42,517 bases of DNA. It comes from Burkholderiales bacterium (GTDB lineage Bacteria; Pseudomonadota; Gammaproteobacteria; Burkholderiales; Burkholderiaceae_C). The position numbers were made by a program, and so were the translations under genes. Below the pieces are notes generated by a model. The model ran no database searches. It was given only the letters and a program-made list of their open reading frames with translations, and was not told where the DNA came from. Of this stretch, positions 1 through 7,541 are shown one piece after another (positions within the stretch are counted from its first letter, which is position 1; every line of letters begins with the position of its first letter). Location of the stretch: assembly GCA_030602985.1 (NCBI GenBank), contig JAUVYR010000008.1, positions 1 to 42,517 on the forward strand, in the 5' to 3' direction.

Positions 1-576
1 CGTGTGCTGAAGTTCGCCTTCGAGCTGGCTCAAAGCCGTCCCAAGAAACACCTGACCAGCGCCACCAAGAGCAACGGCATTGCCATCACCATGCCCTACT
101 GGGACGAGCGCGTGGCCGAGATGGCCAAGGCCTACCCCGAAGTGGTCGTGGACAAGTTCCACATCGACATTCTCACCGCCCACTTCGTGCAGCGCCCCGA
201 CCACTTCGACGTGGTGGTGGCCAGCAACCTGTTCGGCGACATCCTGTCCGATCTGGGCCCCGCCTGCACGGGCACCATCGGCATTGCGCCCAGCGCCAAC
301 CTCAATCCCACGCGGCAGCATCCTTCGCTGTTCGAGCCGGTGCACGGGTCGGCCCCGGACATTGCGGGCAAGGGCATTGCGAACCCGATCGGTCAAATCT
401 GGTGCGGTGCCATGATGCTGGATTTCCTGGGCTATCGCGAAGCACACGATGCGATCATGGGGGCCATCGAAACCGCACTGGACCCCAGTGAGGGCGGGCC
501 TAGAACGCCCGACCTGGGTGGTCGGGCAACTACCATGGACATGGGTCGTGGTATTGCCTCCCTCATACGTGTGTAG
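1..576 (+). CDS. Tartrate dehydrogenase / D-malate dehydrogenase-type decarboxylating dehydrogenase, C-terminal part
   Basis: The reading frame is open from the first base, so the 5' part lies outside the window; about 190 C-terminal residues are present. They belong to the isocitrate/isopropylmalate dehydrogenase family, which oxidatively decarboxylates 2-hydroxy acids using NAD and Mg or Mn. The family signature is visible as NLFGDILSDLGPACTG near the middle, with metal-binding aspartates in FGDILSD and an HGSAPDIAGKGIANP block that contributes to NAD binding. The phrase LTSATKSNGI carries the catalytic lysine and resembles tartrate/D-malate dehydrogenases (TtuC/DmlA) more than LeuB. Substrate choice between tartrate, D-malate and isopropylmalate cannot be settled from this half. 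The gene ends 38 bp before hupB, and a TAGAAT hexamer at 574-579 overlapping its stop codon may be the hupB -10 element. Confidence 0.85.
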   Translation, partial: RVLKFAFELAQSRPKKHLTSATKSNGIAITMPYWDERVAEMAKAYPEVVVDKFHIDILTAHFVQRPDHFDVVVASNLFGDILSDLGPACTGTIGIAPSANLNPTRQHPSLFEPVHGSAPDIAGKGIANPIGQIWCGAMMLDFLGYREAHDAIMGAIETALDPSEGGPRTPDLGGRATTMDMGRGIASLIRV

Positions 577-614
577 AATCGTTCGAATCAATACCAAATG
601 GATGAGGAGACCCC

Positions 615-887
615 ATGAATAAAGCCGAGTTGGTCGAGGCCATCGCTGAGCGCGCCGATCTGTCCAAAGCATCCGCTGCCCGGGCGCTTGACGCGACCAT
701 TGAGGCGATTGAAGGCGCGCTCAAGCAGGGCGACTCGGTTTCGCTGGTGGGGTTTGGTTCTTTTTCCGTTGCGGAAAGAGCGGCTCGAACGGGAAGAAAT
801 CCCCGCACGGGTTCTGCAATCAAGATCAAAGCGGCTAGAATGCCGAAGTTTCGTCCTGGCAAGGCATTCAAGGATGCCATCCAGTAA
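615..887 (+). CDS. hupB: DNA-binding protein HU
   Basis: A 90-residue HU/IHF-family nucleoid protein of the standard family length. HU dimers bind and bend DNA without strong sequence preference and help compact the chromosome. The N-terminal half is the helical dimerisation domain. The beta-arm signature runs from about residue 46 ([18 protein letters not shown]) and includes the intercalating proline at position 63 in RTGRNP. The start is supported by a GAGGAG ribosome-binding site about 605-610. In many Burkholderiales this gene sits directly upstream of a tRNA-Val and ppiD, exactly as here. IHF alpha and beta are longer, so HU is the better call. Confidence 0.95.
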   Translation: MNKAELVEAIAERADLSKASAARALDATIEAIEGALKQGDSVSLVGFGSFSVAERAARTGRNPRTGSAIKIKAARMPKFRPGKAFKDAIQ

Positions 888-910
888 GTAACGGTTTTCC
901 GGTTTCGGTG

Positions 911-986
911 GGGTGCTTAGCTCAGCTGGTAGAGCGGCGCCCTTACAAGGCGTAGGTCAGCGGTTCGATCCCGTTAGCACCCACCA
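911..986 (+). tRNA. tRNA-Val (anticodon UAC)
   Basis: A complete cloverleaf of 76 nt with the CCA end encoded. The acceptor arm pairs GGGTGCT with AGCACCC, and the anticodon loop CTTACAA carries TAC. The TTCGATC T-loop and the D-arm TAGCTCAGCTGGTAGAG are canonical. It is followed by a strong hairpin terminator at 999-1030. Confidence 0.97.
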
Positions 987-998
987 CCCACCCATGGC

Positions 999-1030
999 AA
1001 AGGCGAACACCAGTTCGCCTTTTCTGTTTC
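999..1030 (+). terminator. Rho-independent terminator after tRNA-Val
   Basis: A perfect 10-bp stem (999-1008 pairs with 1013-1022) closes a 4-nt ACCA loop and runs into TTTTCTGTTTC. It separates the tRNA transcript from ppiD, which starts 14 bp beyond it. Confidence 0.85.
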
Positions 1031-1043
1031 AGGCAGCGCACAC

Positions 1044-2960
1044 ATGTTTGACTTTTTTCGCAGCAACATCAAGCTTTTGATGGGTGTCCTCTTGGTGTTG
1101 ATCATCCCTGCTTTTGTTTTGGTCGGGGTGGAGGGCTACAGCAACCTGCGCGAAAACCGCGATATCGTGGCCAAGGTGGGCCGCACCGACATCACGCGCC
1201 AGGAATGGGATGCGGCCCACCGCAATGAAATCGACCGTCTGGTGGCGTCCATGCCGGGAATCGAGCGCAGCCTGCTGGACAATGAAGCCAGTCGCTTCGC
1301 CACACTCGAGAGGCTGGTCAATGAACGTGTGGTGGCACTTGCCGCCGAGCAGGGTCTCCTGATCGCCACGGACCAGCGCCTGGCGCTTGAATTGACGCAA
1401 GACCCGACCATCGCTTCCTTGCGCCGACCCGATGGCACACTGGATGTTGAGCGTTATCAGCAACTGCTACGTGCTCAGGGCATGACGCCAGAAATGTTCG
1501 AGGCGGCCGTTCGTGCCGATCTGTCGCGGCGTCAGGTCATGTCAGCCATTTCGGGTTCCGTCTTCCTGACGCCGACGGTGGCCAATCCCGCCCTGGATGC
1601 ATTCTTTGAGCGACGTGAAGTGCAGGTGGCGCATTTCCGCCCCGTCGACTTCCGAGCTGCCGTCCAAGCCTCGGACGATGACATTCAGGCCTTCTACGAC
1701 CGCAATCCGCAGTTGTTTCAGTCGCCTGAGCAGATGGATGTGGAGTATCTGGTCCTGGATCTGGCGGCCATGGTCAGCCGCGTGTCAGTCAGTGAATCGG
1801 ATTTGCGAGTCTTTTACGAGCAAAACCTGGCCAACCAGTCTTTTCTGGAGCAGCGCCGCGCCAGTCATATCCTTTTGACCGTGGAACCAGGGTCGACCGC
1901 CGCTGAGCGAGCCACTGTTCGTGCAGAGGCGGAAAGCCTGCTGGCGGAGTTACGTGCCTCGCCCGAGCGATTCGCAGAGTTGGCCCGCACCCGTTCCCAG
2001 GACCCAGGATCGGCGGTCATGGGCGGAGATCTGGATTTCTTTGCACGTGGCGCCATGGTACGCCCCTTTGAGGATGCGGTGTTTGCCCTCGAGCGCGATG
2101 CGATTTCCGATGTGGTGGAAACCGAATTCGGCTTTCACATCATCCAGTTGACAGACATTCGTCAACCACCCGTCGAGTCGTTCGAGTCCGCTCGACCACG
2201 GCTTGAACAGGAATTGCGGCAGCAGCAGGCCCAGCGGCAGTTTGCCGCTGCTGCGGAAGAGTTCAGCAACCGGGTCTTCGAGGAATCGGATGCCTTGACG
2301 CCCGCCGCTGAAGCTCTGGGATTGACGATTGCACGTGCCAATGGCGTTCTGCGTACCGGTCCGCTTGATGCAGGCCGCGATGCAGTGCTTGCGCATCCCC
2401 GCGTGCTGCAGTCGTTGTTTTCCCCTGATTCCATTCGTCAGCAGCGCAATATCGAAGCCATTGAGGTCGGTGCCAACCGGCTGGTTTCAGCACGCGTGAT
2501 CGAGTACCGCCCATCACGTCTTCAAACCCTGGATGAGGTTCGCAGCGACGTGCGCGAGCGTCTGATTCAGCAACGTTCGCTGGAAAAAGCGCGTACCGAG
2601 GCGCAAGAGCGCCTCACAGCGTGGCGTGACGGTGCAGCGCCTGCCCTTCAATCAGCCGTGGTGATTTCCCGACTGGAGGATCAAAATTTGCCGGCACCGG
2701 CACTGACTGCAGCGCTGTCGGCCAACGCTGGTCCGTCGACGGTGGCCTGGACTCAGGCGGATCTCGGCCCTGAAGGTGTCATGGTGGTTCGCGTCAATCG
2801 CGTATTGCCGCGTGAGGCGCCCGATGCAGTGCAAGCCAGCCTGGAGCGTGGTCAGTTGGCTGATCTGTGGGGTCAAGCGGAAATAGATGCTTACCTTCAG
2901 GCCCTGCGCGCCCGCTTCAATGTACAGATTCTGGCCACCCGAACCACGTCCTCTTCCTGA
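1044..2960 (+). CDS. ppiD: Peptidyl-prolyl cis-trans isomerase PpiD (SurA N-terminal and parvulin domains)
   Basis: A 638-residue inner-membrane-anchored periplasmic chaperone, the usual length for PpiD. A single transmembrane helix lies at about residues 11-33, preceded by a short positive cytoplasmic N terminus. A SurA-like chaperone domain follows. One parvulin domain spans about residues 272-370, from RASHILLTVEPGS to FGFHIIQLTD. PpiD assists proteins leaving the Sec translocon and shares work with SurA and Skp. The remaining C-terminal third is helical and rich in Q, R and E, as in the family. The gene stands alone between two tRNA genes. The ATG at 1044 has only a weak ribosome-binding site, but the membrane anchor begins at once, so it is the sensible start. 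Confidence 0.93.
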   Translation: MFDFFRSNIKLLMGVLLVLIIPAFVLVGVEGYSNLRENRDIVAKVGRTDITRQEWDAAHRNEIDRLVASMPGIERSLLDNEASRFATLERLVNERVVALAAEQGLLIATDQRLALELTQDPTIASLRRPDGTLDVERYQQLLRAQGMTPEMFEAAVRADLSRRQVMSAISGSVFLTPTVANPALDAFFERREVQVAHFRPVDFRAAVQASDDDIQAFYDRNPQLFQSPEQMDVEYLVLDLAAMVSRVSVSESDLRVFYEQNLANQSFLEQRRASHILLTVEPGSTAAERATVRAEAESLLAELRASPERFAELARTRSQDPGSAVMGGDLDFFARGAMVRPFEDAVFALERDAISDVVETEFGFHIIQLTDIRQPPVESFESARPRLEQELRQQQAQRQFAAAAEEFSNRVFEESDALTPAAEALGLTIARANGVLRTGPLDAGRDAVLAHPRVLQSLFSPDSIRQQRNIEAIEVGANRLVSARVIEYRPSRLQTLDEVRSDVRERLIQQRSLEKARTEAQERLTAWRDGAAPALQSAVVISRLEDQNLPAPALTAALSANAGPSTVAWTQADLGPEGVMVVRVNRVLPREAPDAVQASLERGQLADLWGQAEIDAYLQALRARFNVQILATRTTSSS

Positions 2961-2985
2961 AATCAGGCCGGCTTCAGGCTATAAT
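2957..2985 (+). promoter_or_regulatory. Probable promoter of tRNA-His
   Basis: A perfect TATAAT at 2980-2985 lies 10 bp upstream of the tRNA. The best -35 at 17 bp spacing, CTGAAA at 2957-2962, is weak and overlaps the ppiD stop codon. The -10 is convincing; the -35 is a guess. Confidence 0.6.
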
Positions 2986-2995
2986 GTAGGTCTTC

Positions 2996-3072
2996 GGTGG
3001 CTGTAGCTCAGTTGGTAGAGTCCAGGATTGTGATTCCTGTTGTCGTGGGTTCGAGTCCCATCAGCCACCCCA
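2996..3072 (+). tRNA. tRNA-His (anticodon GUG)
   Basis: A cloverleaf with GTGGCTG paired to CAGCCAC in the acceptor arm and anticodon GTG in the loop ATTGTGATT. The extra G at 2996 (position -1) faces C73 at 3069, the identity feature of histidine tRNAs. CCA is encoded at 3070-3072. A 16-bp hairpin terminator follows. Confidence 0.97.
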
Positions 3073-3079
3073 AATCATG

Positions 3080-3115
3080 AAAGCAAAAAGCCCGGTCATC
3101 CGGGCTTTTTGCTTT
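3080..3115 (+). terminator. Strong hairpin terminator after tRNA-His
   Basis: A perfect 16-bp stem: 3080-3095 pairs with 3100-3115 around a TCAT loop. It contains five A:T pairs, so both strands carry T-rich 3' flanks and it could work in either direction. It ends 4 bp before the first possible start of the nuclease gene. Confidence 0.88.
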
Positions 3116-3119
3116 CTAC

Positions 3120-3644
3120 ATGCGTATCCCGAGGCCCATGCTGTTGCGTCATTTCCTGTGTGTTTGGCTGGTTCTCGCGCTGTCCTTCCAGGTCAATGCG
3201 AGTGAACAGCTATCGTCCCTTCAGGGACGCGTCGTGGCCGTGGCAGACGGAGATACCGTCACGGTGCTAGATGCAGACCAGACGACACATCGCATCAGGT
3301 TGCAGGGTATTGATGCGCCTGAAAGTCGGCAAGCCTTTGGGCAACGTGCCCGCCAATATCTGGCGGCCCTGGTCCATCAGCAGGAGGTGGAGGTGGCAGT
3401 TGACAAAATCGATCGCTTTGATCGGGTGGTGGGCGTGATCTATCGCGACGGTGAAGACATCAATTTGCGCATGGTCCAGGCCGGTATGGCCTGGCATTAC
3501 CGGCACTACGCAAGAGAGCAGACACCCGAGCAGCGCCGTGCCTATGCGGCTGCTGAGCAACAAGCGCGACAAGAGCAAAGAGGTCTGTGGGCGGACCCGA
3601 ACCCCATGGCGCCATGGGATTTTCGGCGCACTCAGCGTCGTTAG
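3120..3644 (+). CDS. Secreted thermonuclease-family (SNase-like) nuclease
   Basis: A 174-residue staphylococcal-nuclease-fold protein with an N-terminal signal peptide (hydrophobic core about residues 12-23, likely cleavage near residue 28), so it should act outside the cytoplasm. The catalytic set of SNase is present: R60 in HRIRL, E68 in IDAPES and R102 in RFDRVVG, with calcium-type ligands D45, T46 and D65. Such enzymes cleave DNA and RNA using Ca2+. No ribosome-binding site precedes the ATG at 3120, which is 4 bp from a terminator stem. The in-frame ATG at 3138 has a GAGG at 3131-3134 and still keeps the signal peptide, so it is a real alternative. It is convergent with the LexA-type gene, 9 bp away. 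Confidence 0.85.
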   Translation: MRIPRPMLLRHFLCVWLVLALSFQVNASEQLSSLQGRVVAVADGDTVTVLDADQTTHRIRLQGIDAPESRQAFGQRARQYLAALVHQQEVEVAVDKIDRFDRVVGVIYRDGEDINLRMVQAGMAWHYRHYAREQTPEQRRAYAAAEQQARQEQRGLWADPNPMAPWDFRRTQRR

Positions 3645-3653
3645 GCCGTCGGA

Positions 3654-4229
3654 TCAGAGTCGGCGGAACACCCCGACCACCACGCCCAGCACTTCCAGGG
3701 ACTGATGTGCCATGATGTCTGGGTAGTCCGGATTGGCCGGTTTCAGGACCCAGCCGTTACCGCCTTTGACGGGAAACAGGTATTTCACCGTCATTTCGTT
3801 GTCCACCAAGGCCACCACCACATCGCCGGATTTGGTGGGGCGGTTCCGTTCCACCACCAACATGTCGCCATCCAGCATACCGGCATCTTTCATGGAGTCG
3901 CCACGCACCCGACAGAACACGGTCCGATCGGGGTGACGGATCAGATAGTCTTCCACCCCAACCATTTCAAGACCCGATGTCTGGTCCTCTTCCTGGGGCA
4001 GGCCAGCCCTCACCTTACCCATGACAGGCAGGGCAAAGAAAGCAGGTGTGGGAGCAATGCGGCCGTCTACCCTTTCAAGATAACCGGCATCGCACAGGCG
4101 ACCAACCACCTTGAACACACCGCCAGAAGACGCCAAGCCCAGAACATCAGCCAGCTTGGCCATGGACGGAAAGGCTTTGTGCTCTTTCCAGTAGATGCGC
4201 AGGGCGTCGAGATGTTTTTTGTCGGCCAT
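3654..4229 (-). CDS. LexA-family S24 self-cleaving transcriptional repressor
   Basis: A 191-residue protein with an N-terminal winged-helix-like DNA-binding domain (about residues 1-60) and a C-terminal S24 LexA/UmuD peptidase domain. The serine-lysine dyad is S112 in GDSM and K149 in EMTVKYL. The expected Ala-Gly autocleavage bond is A75-G76 in VRAGLP. The wing helix AKLADVLGLASSGGVFKVVGRL replaces the classic LexA sequence, so DNA specificity probably differs from the E. coli SOS box. No CTGT-N8-ACAG box is visible upstream, but a perfect inverted repeat at 4255-4267 is. This may be the genome's SOS repressor or a second LexA paralogue; the window cannot decide. Confidence 0.85.
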   Translation of the reverse strand: MADKKHLDALRIYWKEHKAFPSMAKLADVLGLASSGGVFKVVGRLCDAGYLERVDGRIAPTPAFFALPVMGKVRAGLPQEEDQTSGLEMVGVEDYLIRHPDRTVFCRVRGDSMKDAGMLDGDMLVVERNRPTKSGDVVVALVDNEMTVKYLFPVKGGNGWVLKPANPDYPDIMAHQSLEVLGVVVGVFRRL

Positions 4230-4254
4230 ACTTCACAGTCGGTGAATGAATGAC

Positions 4255-4267
4255 CGCTATGGTAGCG
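4255..4267. promoter_or_regulatory. Candidate operator of the LexA-type repressor
   Basis: A perfect inverted repeat CGCTA-TGG-TAGCG lies 26 bp upstream of the repressor start codon, inside the 56-bp gap between it and the small upstream gene. The position suits autoregulation. Its role is inferred from position and symmetry only. Confidence 0.4.
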
Positions 4268-4285
4268 AATTTGTTTACCCGATGT

Positions 4286-4528
4286 CTACTCCGCCGCCAT
4301 TTCTTCGGTGTAGATTTGCTCCGGATCGAGCATCGGAGGCGGGGTTCGTGGTTGGTAGTGCAGCGCCTGAGCCACCCAGGGGCCGCTGCTCATCGCCGGC
4401 GATGGGGCAATCAGTTGTTGCTGGATCATGAAAAATGCCAGGGTGACGAACATCAGGTGGTTCATCACGGCAGCAGGCTCCATGGGCCGACTTCGCTTGA
4501 TGCGGATCATGGGCAATTTCGCAATCAT
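4286..4528 (-). CDS. Small Met-rich membrane peptide of unknown function
   Basis: I do not recognise this 80-residue product. The start at 4528 is chosen because GGAAGGA lies 6 bp upstream, a strong ribosome-binding site that longer in-frame starts lack. The N terminus is basic (IRIKRSR, residues 8-14). One hydrophobic segment at about residues 22-41 contains FVTLAFFMIQQQLIA and could span the membrane. The C-terminal half is proline- and acid-rich (TPPPMLDPEQIY). Nine of 80 residues are methionine. It lies 56 bp upstream of the LexA-type repressor on the same strand, so the two may share a transcript. It could be an over-called ORF; the ribosome-binding site is the main support. Confidence 0.5.
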   Translation of the reverse strand: MIAKLPMIRIKRSRPMEPAAVMNHLMFVTLAFFMIQQQLIAPSPAMSSGPWVAQALHYQPRTPPPMLDPEQIYTEEMAAE

Positions 4529-4710
4529 GGCAATTCCTTCCAACTCAACAGCCTCCATGGTAGGGGCTGATCGGTTCTTGAACAAGTCTCGGTGTCATGC
4601 TCAGGGGCATGAGGGCCATGAAAAGCGGCTCCATGTCCCTGCGTGCAAGCGGTTGCATGAACAGCCAGTCAAACGCTTACAGTATGTCATCCCGACTTTC
4701 ATTCAGACTT

Positions 4711-6069
4711 ATGACGCAGTCAACGGTTCCGCATGATCCTGCCTACATCCAGCAATGGATGGATGAGCATCGCATCACCGAAGTGGAGTGCCTGATCCCC
4801 GACATGGCCGGGCAGGCGCGTGGCAAGATCGTGCCTCGCCACAAGTACAACCCTGCCGTGGGTTTGCGCCTGCCGGAAGCGGTGCTGACCATGACCGTCA
4901 CCGGTGACTACCCGGAAAAGGACTTCACCTCGGTGGCCGATGGGGACATGGTCCTGACGCCCGACGCCACCACCTTGCGTCCGGTTCCCTGGGCCAAGGA
5001 GCCGACCGCTCAGATCATTCACGATTGCTATCGTTTCGACGGCTCGGAAACGCCATTGTCGCCACGCAGCGTGCTGCGCCGCATGATCAAGCTGTATGAA
5101 GATGAGGGCTGGAAGCCTGTCATCGCACCTGAAATGGAGTTTTATCTGGTGCAGGTCGAGCCCGATGAAGACATTCCTCTCAAACCCCCGGTCGGCCGGA
5201 CCCGTCGGACGGAGGCGGGCATGCAGAGCTTTTCGATCGACTCGGTCAACGAGTACGACGATATTTTTGACGTGATGTATGACTGGTGTGAAGCCCAGGG
5301 CATTCAGCTGGATACCCTGATCCACGAGATGGGCACAGCCCAGATGGAAATCAATCTGGACCACGGGGACCCATTGCCTTTGGCTGATCAGGTGTTCCTG
5401 TTCAAGCGGACGGTGCGCGAGGTGGCGATTCGCCACAACATGTATGCCACTTTCATGGCCAAGCCCATGCAGGGTCAGCCAGGCAGCGCCATGCATATTC
5501 ACCAGAGCGTGGTGTCTGCGTCCACAGGGCTGAATATTTTCAGTCGCCCCAACGGGGACGCGTCTGATGAATTTTTCCACTTCATCGGCGGGCTTCAGAC
5601 CTACTTGCCGGCTGCGACAGCCGTGTTCGCGCCTTACGTCAATTCCTACCGACGACTCTCACGCTTCACATCGGCCCCGATCAACCTCAGCTGGGGGTAC
5701 GACAACCGGACCTGTGGCTTGCGTGTGCCTCATTCGGGCCCAGAGGCGCGACGAGTGGAGAATCGTCTGGCTGGCGTGGACGTTAACCCTTACCTGGCGA
5801 TCGCCGTCAGTCTGGCCTGTGGCTACCTGGGCATGCAACAGCGCATCCGCCCGTCTGACCCGACCAGCGGAAGCGCCTACGAACAGCCCCACCAGCTGCC
5901 TCGCCATCTGGATGATGCGATCGAGCGGCTGACAGCCTGCAAGCCGCTGGCCGAACTGTTTGGGTCACACTTCCTGGAAACCTACAGCGCCATCAAGGAA
6001 ACCGAGTATCAGGAGTACTTCGATGTCGTCAGTCCCTGGGAGCGCCGCTTCCTGCTGCTGAGCGTGTAA
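4711..6069 (+). CDS. Glutamine-synthetase-family ligase (gamma-glutamylpolyamine synthetase-like)
   Basis: A type I glutamine synthetase homologue of about 452 residues. Such PuuA-like enzymes join glutamate to putrescine or other amines using ATP, which opens polyamine breakdown. The N-terminal beta-grasp domain covers about the first 110 residues. Catalytic-domain motifs include APEMEFYLVQ (metal-binding glutamate), MHIHQS (ammonia/ATP-side histidines), YDNRTCGLRVP and NPYLAIA. The start is uncertain: the frame is open further upstream, but homologues begin close to TQSTVPHDPAYIQQW, so the ATG at 4711 was taken; no good ribosome-binding site is visible there. The nitrogen-assimilation GlnA is longer, so an accessory role is more likely. 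Its 3' end overlaps that of the convergent symporter gene by 41 bp. Confidence 0.82.
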   Translation: MTQSTVPHDPAYIQQWMDEHRITEVECLIPDMAGQARGKIVPRHKYNPAVGLRLPEAVLTMTVTGDYPEKDFTSVADGDMVLTPDATTLRPVPWAKEPTAQIIHDCYRFDGSETPLSPRSVLRRMIKLYEDEGWKPVIAPEMEFYLVQVEPDEDIPLKPPVGRTRRTEAGMQSFSIDSVNEYDDIFDVMYDWCEAQGIQLDTLIHEMGTAQMEINLDHGDPLPLADQVFLFKRTVREVAIRHNMYATFMAKPMQGQPGSAMHIHQSVVSASTGLNIFSRPNGDASDEFFHFIGGLQTYLPAATAVFAPYVNSYRRLSRFTSAPINLSWGYDNRTCGLRVPHSGPEARRVENRLAGVDVNPYLAIAVSLACGYLGMQQRIRPSDPTSGSAYEQPHQLPRHLDDAIERLTACKPLAELFGSHFLETYSAIKETEYQEYFDVVSPWERRFLLLSV

Positions 6070-7420
6070 GCAGCACCCAAGCCAGACTCACCATGCTGGA
6101 CGCGACCAGGGCACCCAGGAAGGGCGCCAGCGTGGGGATGCTGTCCGGGAAGCTGGCGGCCAGCAGGCCACCCGCCAGTGAGCCACTGGTGATCCATCCG
6201 GGCAGGATGGCGCCGAGTACGCCCGCCAGGCACCCGGCCATGGCGGCACGTGGCGTCATGCGCTTCCACAGCCCGAGTAAAACCGGGACCACAGCAGTCG
6301 CACACAGCAAGTCGGCTATCAGGAACAGGCGCAAGACGGACAGACCCTGCAAGGCGACCACCACGACCGGCACCATGAGCAACACCGTGATCCAGCGAGC
6401 CGCTACAACCGACAGACCGGTGCGACTGGTCACGATCAGTGAGGCAATGCCGTTTTGCAAGGTATCGACCGATGAGGCCACCAGTGCGAGGGCAAGTAGC
6501 AGAGCGGGCAGGGCCAGCCAGGCTGGTGCATGGACCAGCAAGGCAAAAAACGGTGCCGGTGGTTGGCCGAGTGACTGACCTGACATGGCCGCCAGGATAC
6601 CCAGACCACCGACGGCCATCACGACCACGATCGTGGCTCCCCCGCCCAGCCAGGCCGCACGATGCAGAGCCTGGTTATTCTCGGCTGCCCAGACGCGTTG
6701 CCAGTACCCTTGATGAAACAGGTTGGCGGCCGTCACCGCAATGATGAGCGTCAGCGCCACCGACAGGGAGACCCCCAGTGGCGCAGACGGCAACGACTGT
6801 TCAAAGGTGCCCGATGGCAATGCCTGGATCGCGTAACCGCCAACAATCACCAGCAGGACGAGCAACAGCCAGGCTTGCCAGCGATCCGTCGCCAGGCTGG
6901 CGCGCAGGCCTCCCCAGGCGGTGTAAACAAGTGTGGTCACCGCCACTGCGATGACGGTCCAACTGCCTGGAATGTCGGACAGCATGGCCGTGATCGCGCC
7001 AATGGCCGTGAGCTCAGCGGTGATGAAGCAGAGCATGTACAGCACCGACATGATCGACACCCAGTGCTTGAGTCCTGCGCCATAGCGCTGACCGGCGTAT
7101 TCGCTGATGCTGCGACCCTGGGGGAGCCGCTGCCGAATGGCGGGTCCGCACCAGGCCAGAATCAGAAAGGGCAGGGCAGAGCCCAGGGCGTAGCCGGCGA
7201 GGGCGATCGGACCGACAAATGCACCGACCTCTGGCGGGGCAAAGAGAATCCATGCGCCCATGCCGGAAGCGAGAAACGACAACCCGAGGGTGGTCGCCTT
7301 CTGCGAGTCACGTGCCGTGAGGTACTGGTCGAGATCGCCGTGGGGAGAGCGGGCACGGAGCCCGATCCAGACGAACAACAAGAGAGCCACCCCAAGGGCG
7401 GCGATGGTGGCATATGCCAT
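6029..7420 (-). CDS. Sodium:solute symporter family transporter, TPP-regulated (candidate thiamine or thiamine-precursor uptake)
   Basis: A 463-residue protein with about 13 hydrophobic helices, typical of the SSS family. The first helix covers about residues 2-21, and SFLASGMGAWILFAPPEVGA resembles the sodium-site region of PanF/PutP-type carriers. A TPP riboswitch lies immediately before the start codon, so the gene should be switched off when thiamine pyrophosphate is plentiful. Comparative genomics has described TPP-controlled SSS transporters (ThiV) as likely thiamine or hydroxymethylpyrimidine carriers, and this fits. Substrate is therefore inferred from regulation, not from residues. 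It is not next to thiamine biosynthesis genes in this window. Confidence 0.85.
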   Translation of the reverse strand: MAYATIAALGVALLLFVWIGLRARSPHGDLDQYLTARDSQKATTLGLSFLASGMGAWILFAPPEVGAFVGPIALAGYALGSALPFLILAWCGPAIRQRLPQGRSISEYAGQRYGAGLKHWVSIMSVLYMLCFITAELTAIGAITAMLSDIPGSWTVIAVAVTTLVYTAWGGLRASLATDRWQAWLLLVLLVIVGGYAIQALPSGTFEQSLPSAPLGVSLSVALTLIIAVTAANLFHQGYWQRVWAAENNQALHRAAWLGGGATIVVVMAVGGLGILAAMSGQSLGQPPAPFFALLVHAPAWLALPALLLALALVASSVDTLQNGIASLIVTSRTGLSVVAARWITVLLMVPVVVVALQGLSVLRLFLIADLLCATAVVPVLLGLWKRMTPRAAMAGCLAGVLGAILPGWITSGSLAGGLLAASFPDSIPTLAPFLGALVASSMVSLAWVLLTRSAAGSGAPRD

Positions 7421-7513
7421 GTCGCGCTTCCTCCGCCGGTATGAACCGGATCAGGTTCCAGGGTCTGTGCCGATACGCACACTCTCAGCCTTGAACAAGG
7501 CTCCCCTGGCGAC
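7421..7513 (-). promoter_or_regulatory. TPP riboswitch (THI element)
   Basis: Read on the minus strand the element has the full conserved core: GGGGAGCC, then GGCTGAGA, then ACCCTGGAACCTGATCCGG, then ATACCGGCGGAGGAAG. A 5-bp closing stem GTCGC/GCGAC joins 7509-7513 with 7421-7425. The ribosome-binding site GGAGGA (7429-7434) is part of the aptamer's conserved 3' strand, and the start codon follows the closing stem directly. Ligand binding would therefore hide the ribosome-binding site, with no separate expression platform needed. Confidence 0.93.
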
Positions 7514-7541
7514 TGTTGAACAAAAATGATGAACCGCGAGT

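Noticed and set aside
911-3072. Two tRNA genes as possible attachment sites of an integrated element around ppiD
   Set aside because: ppiD is a housekeeping gene, both tRNAs are complete, and no duplicated tRNA 3' end or integrase gene is present.
4720-5580. A 286-codon antisense frame over the glutamine-synthetase-family gene
   Set aside because: No ribosome-binding site, no family features, and full overlap with a well-supported gene.
6662-7444. A 260-codon plus-strand frame over the symporter and riboswitch
   Set aside because: Composition is Gln/Arg/His-rich and it crosses the TPP aptamer; it is a shadow of the symporter gene.
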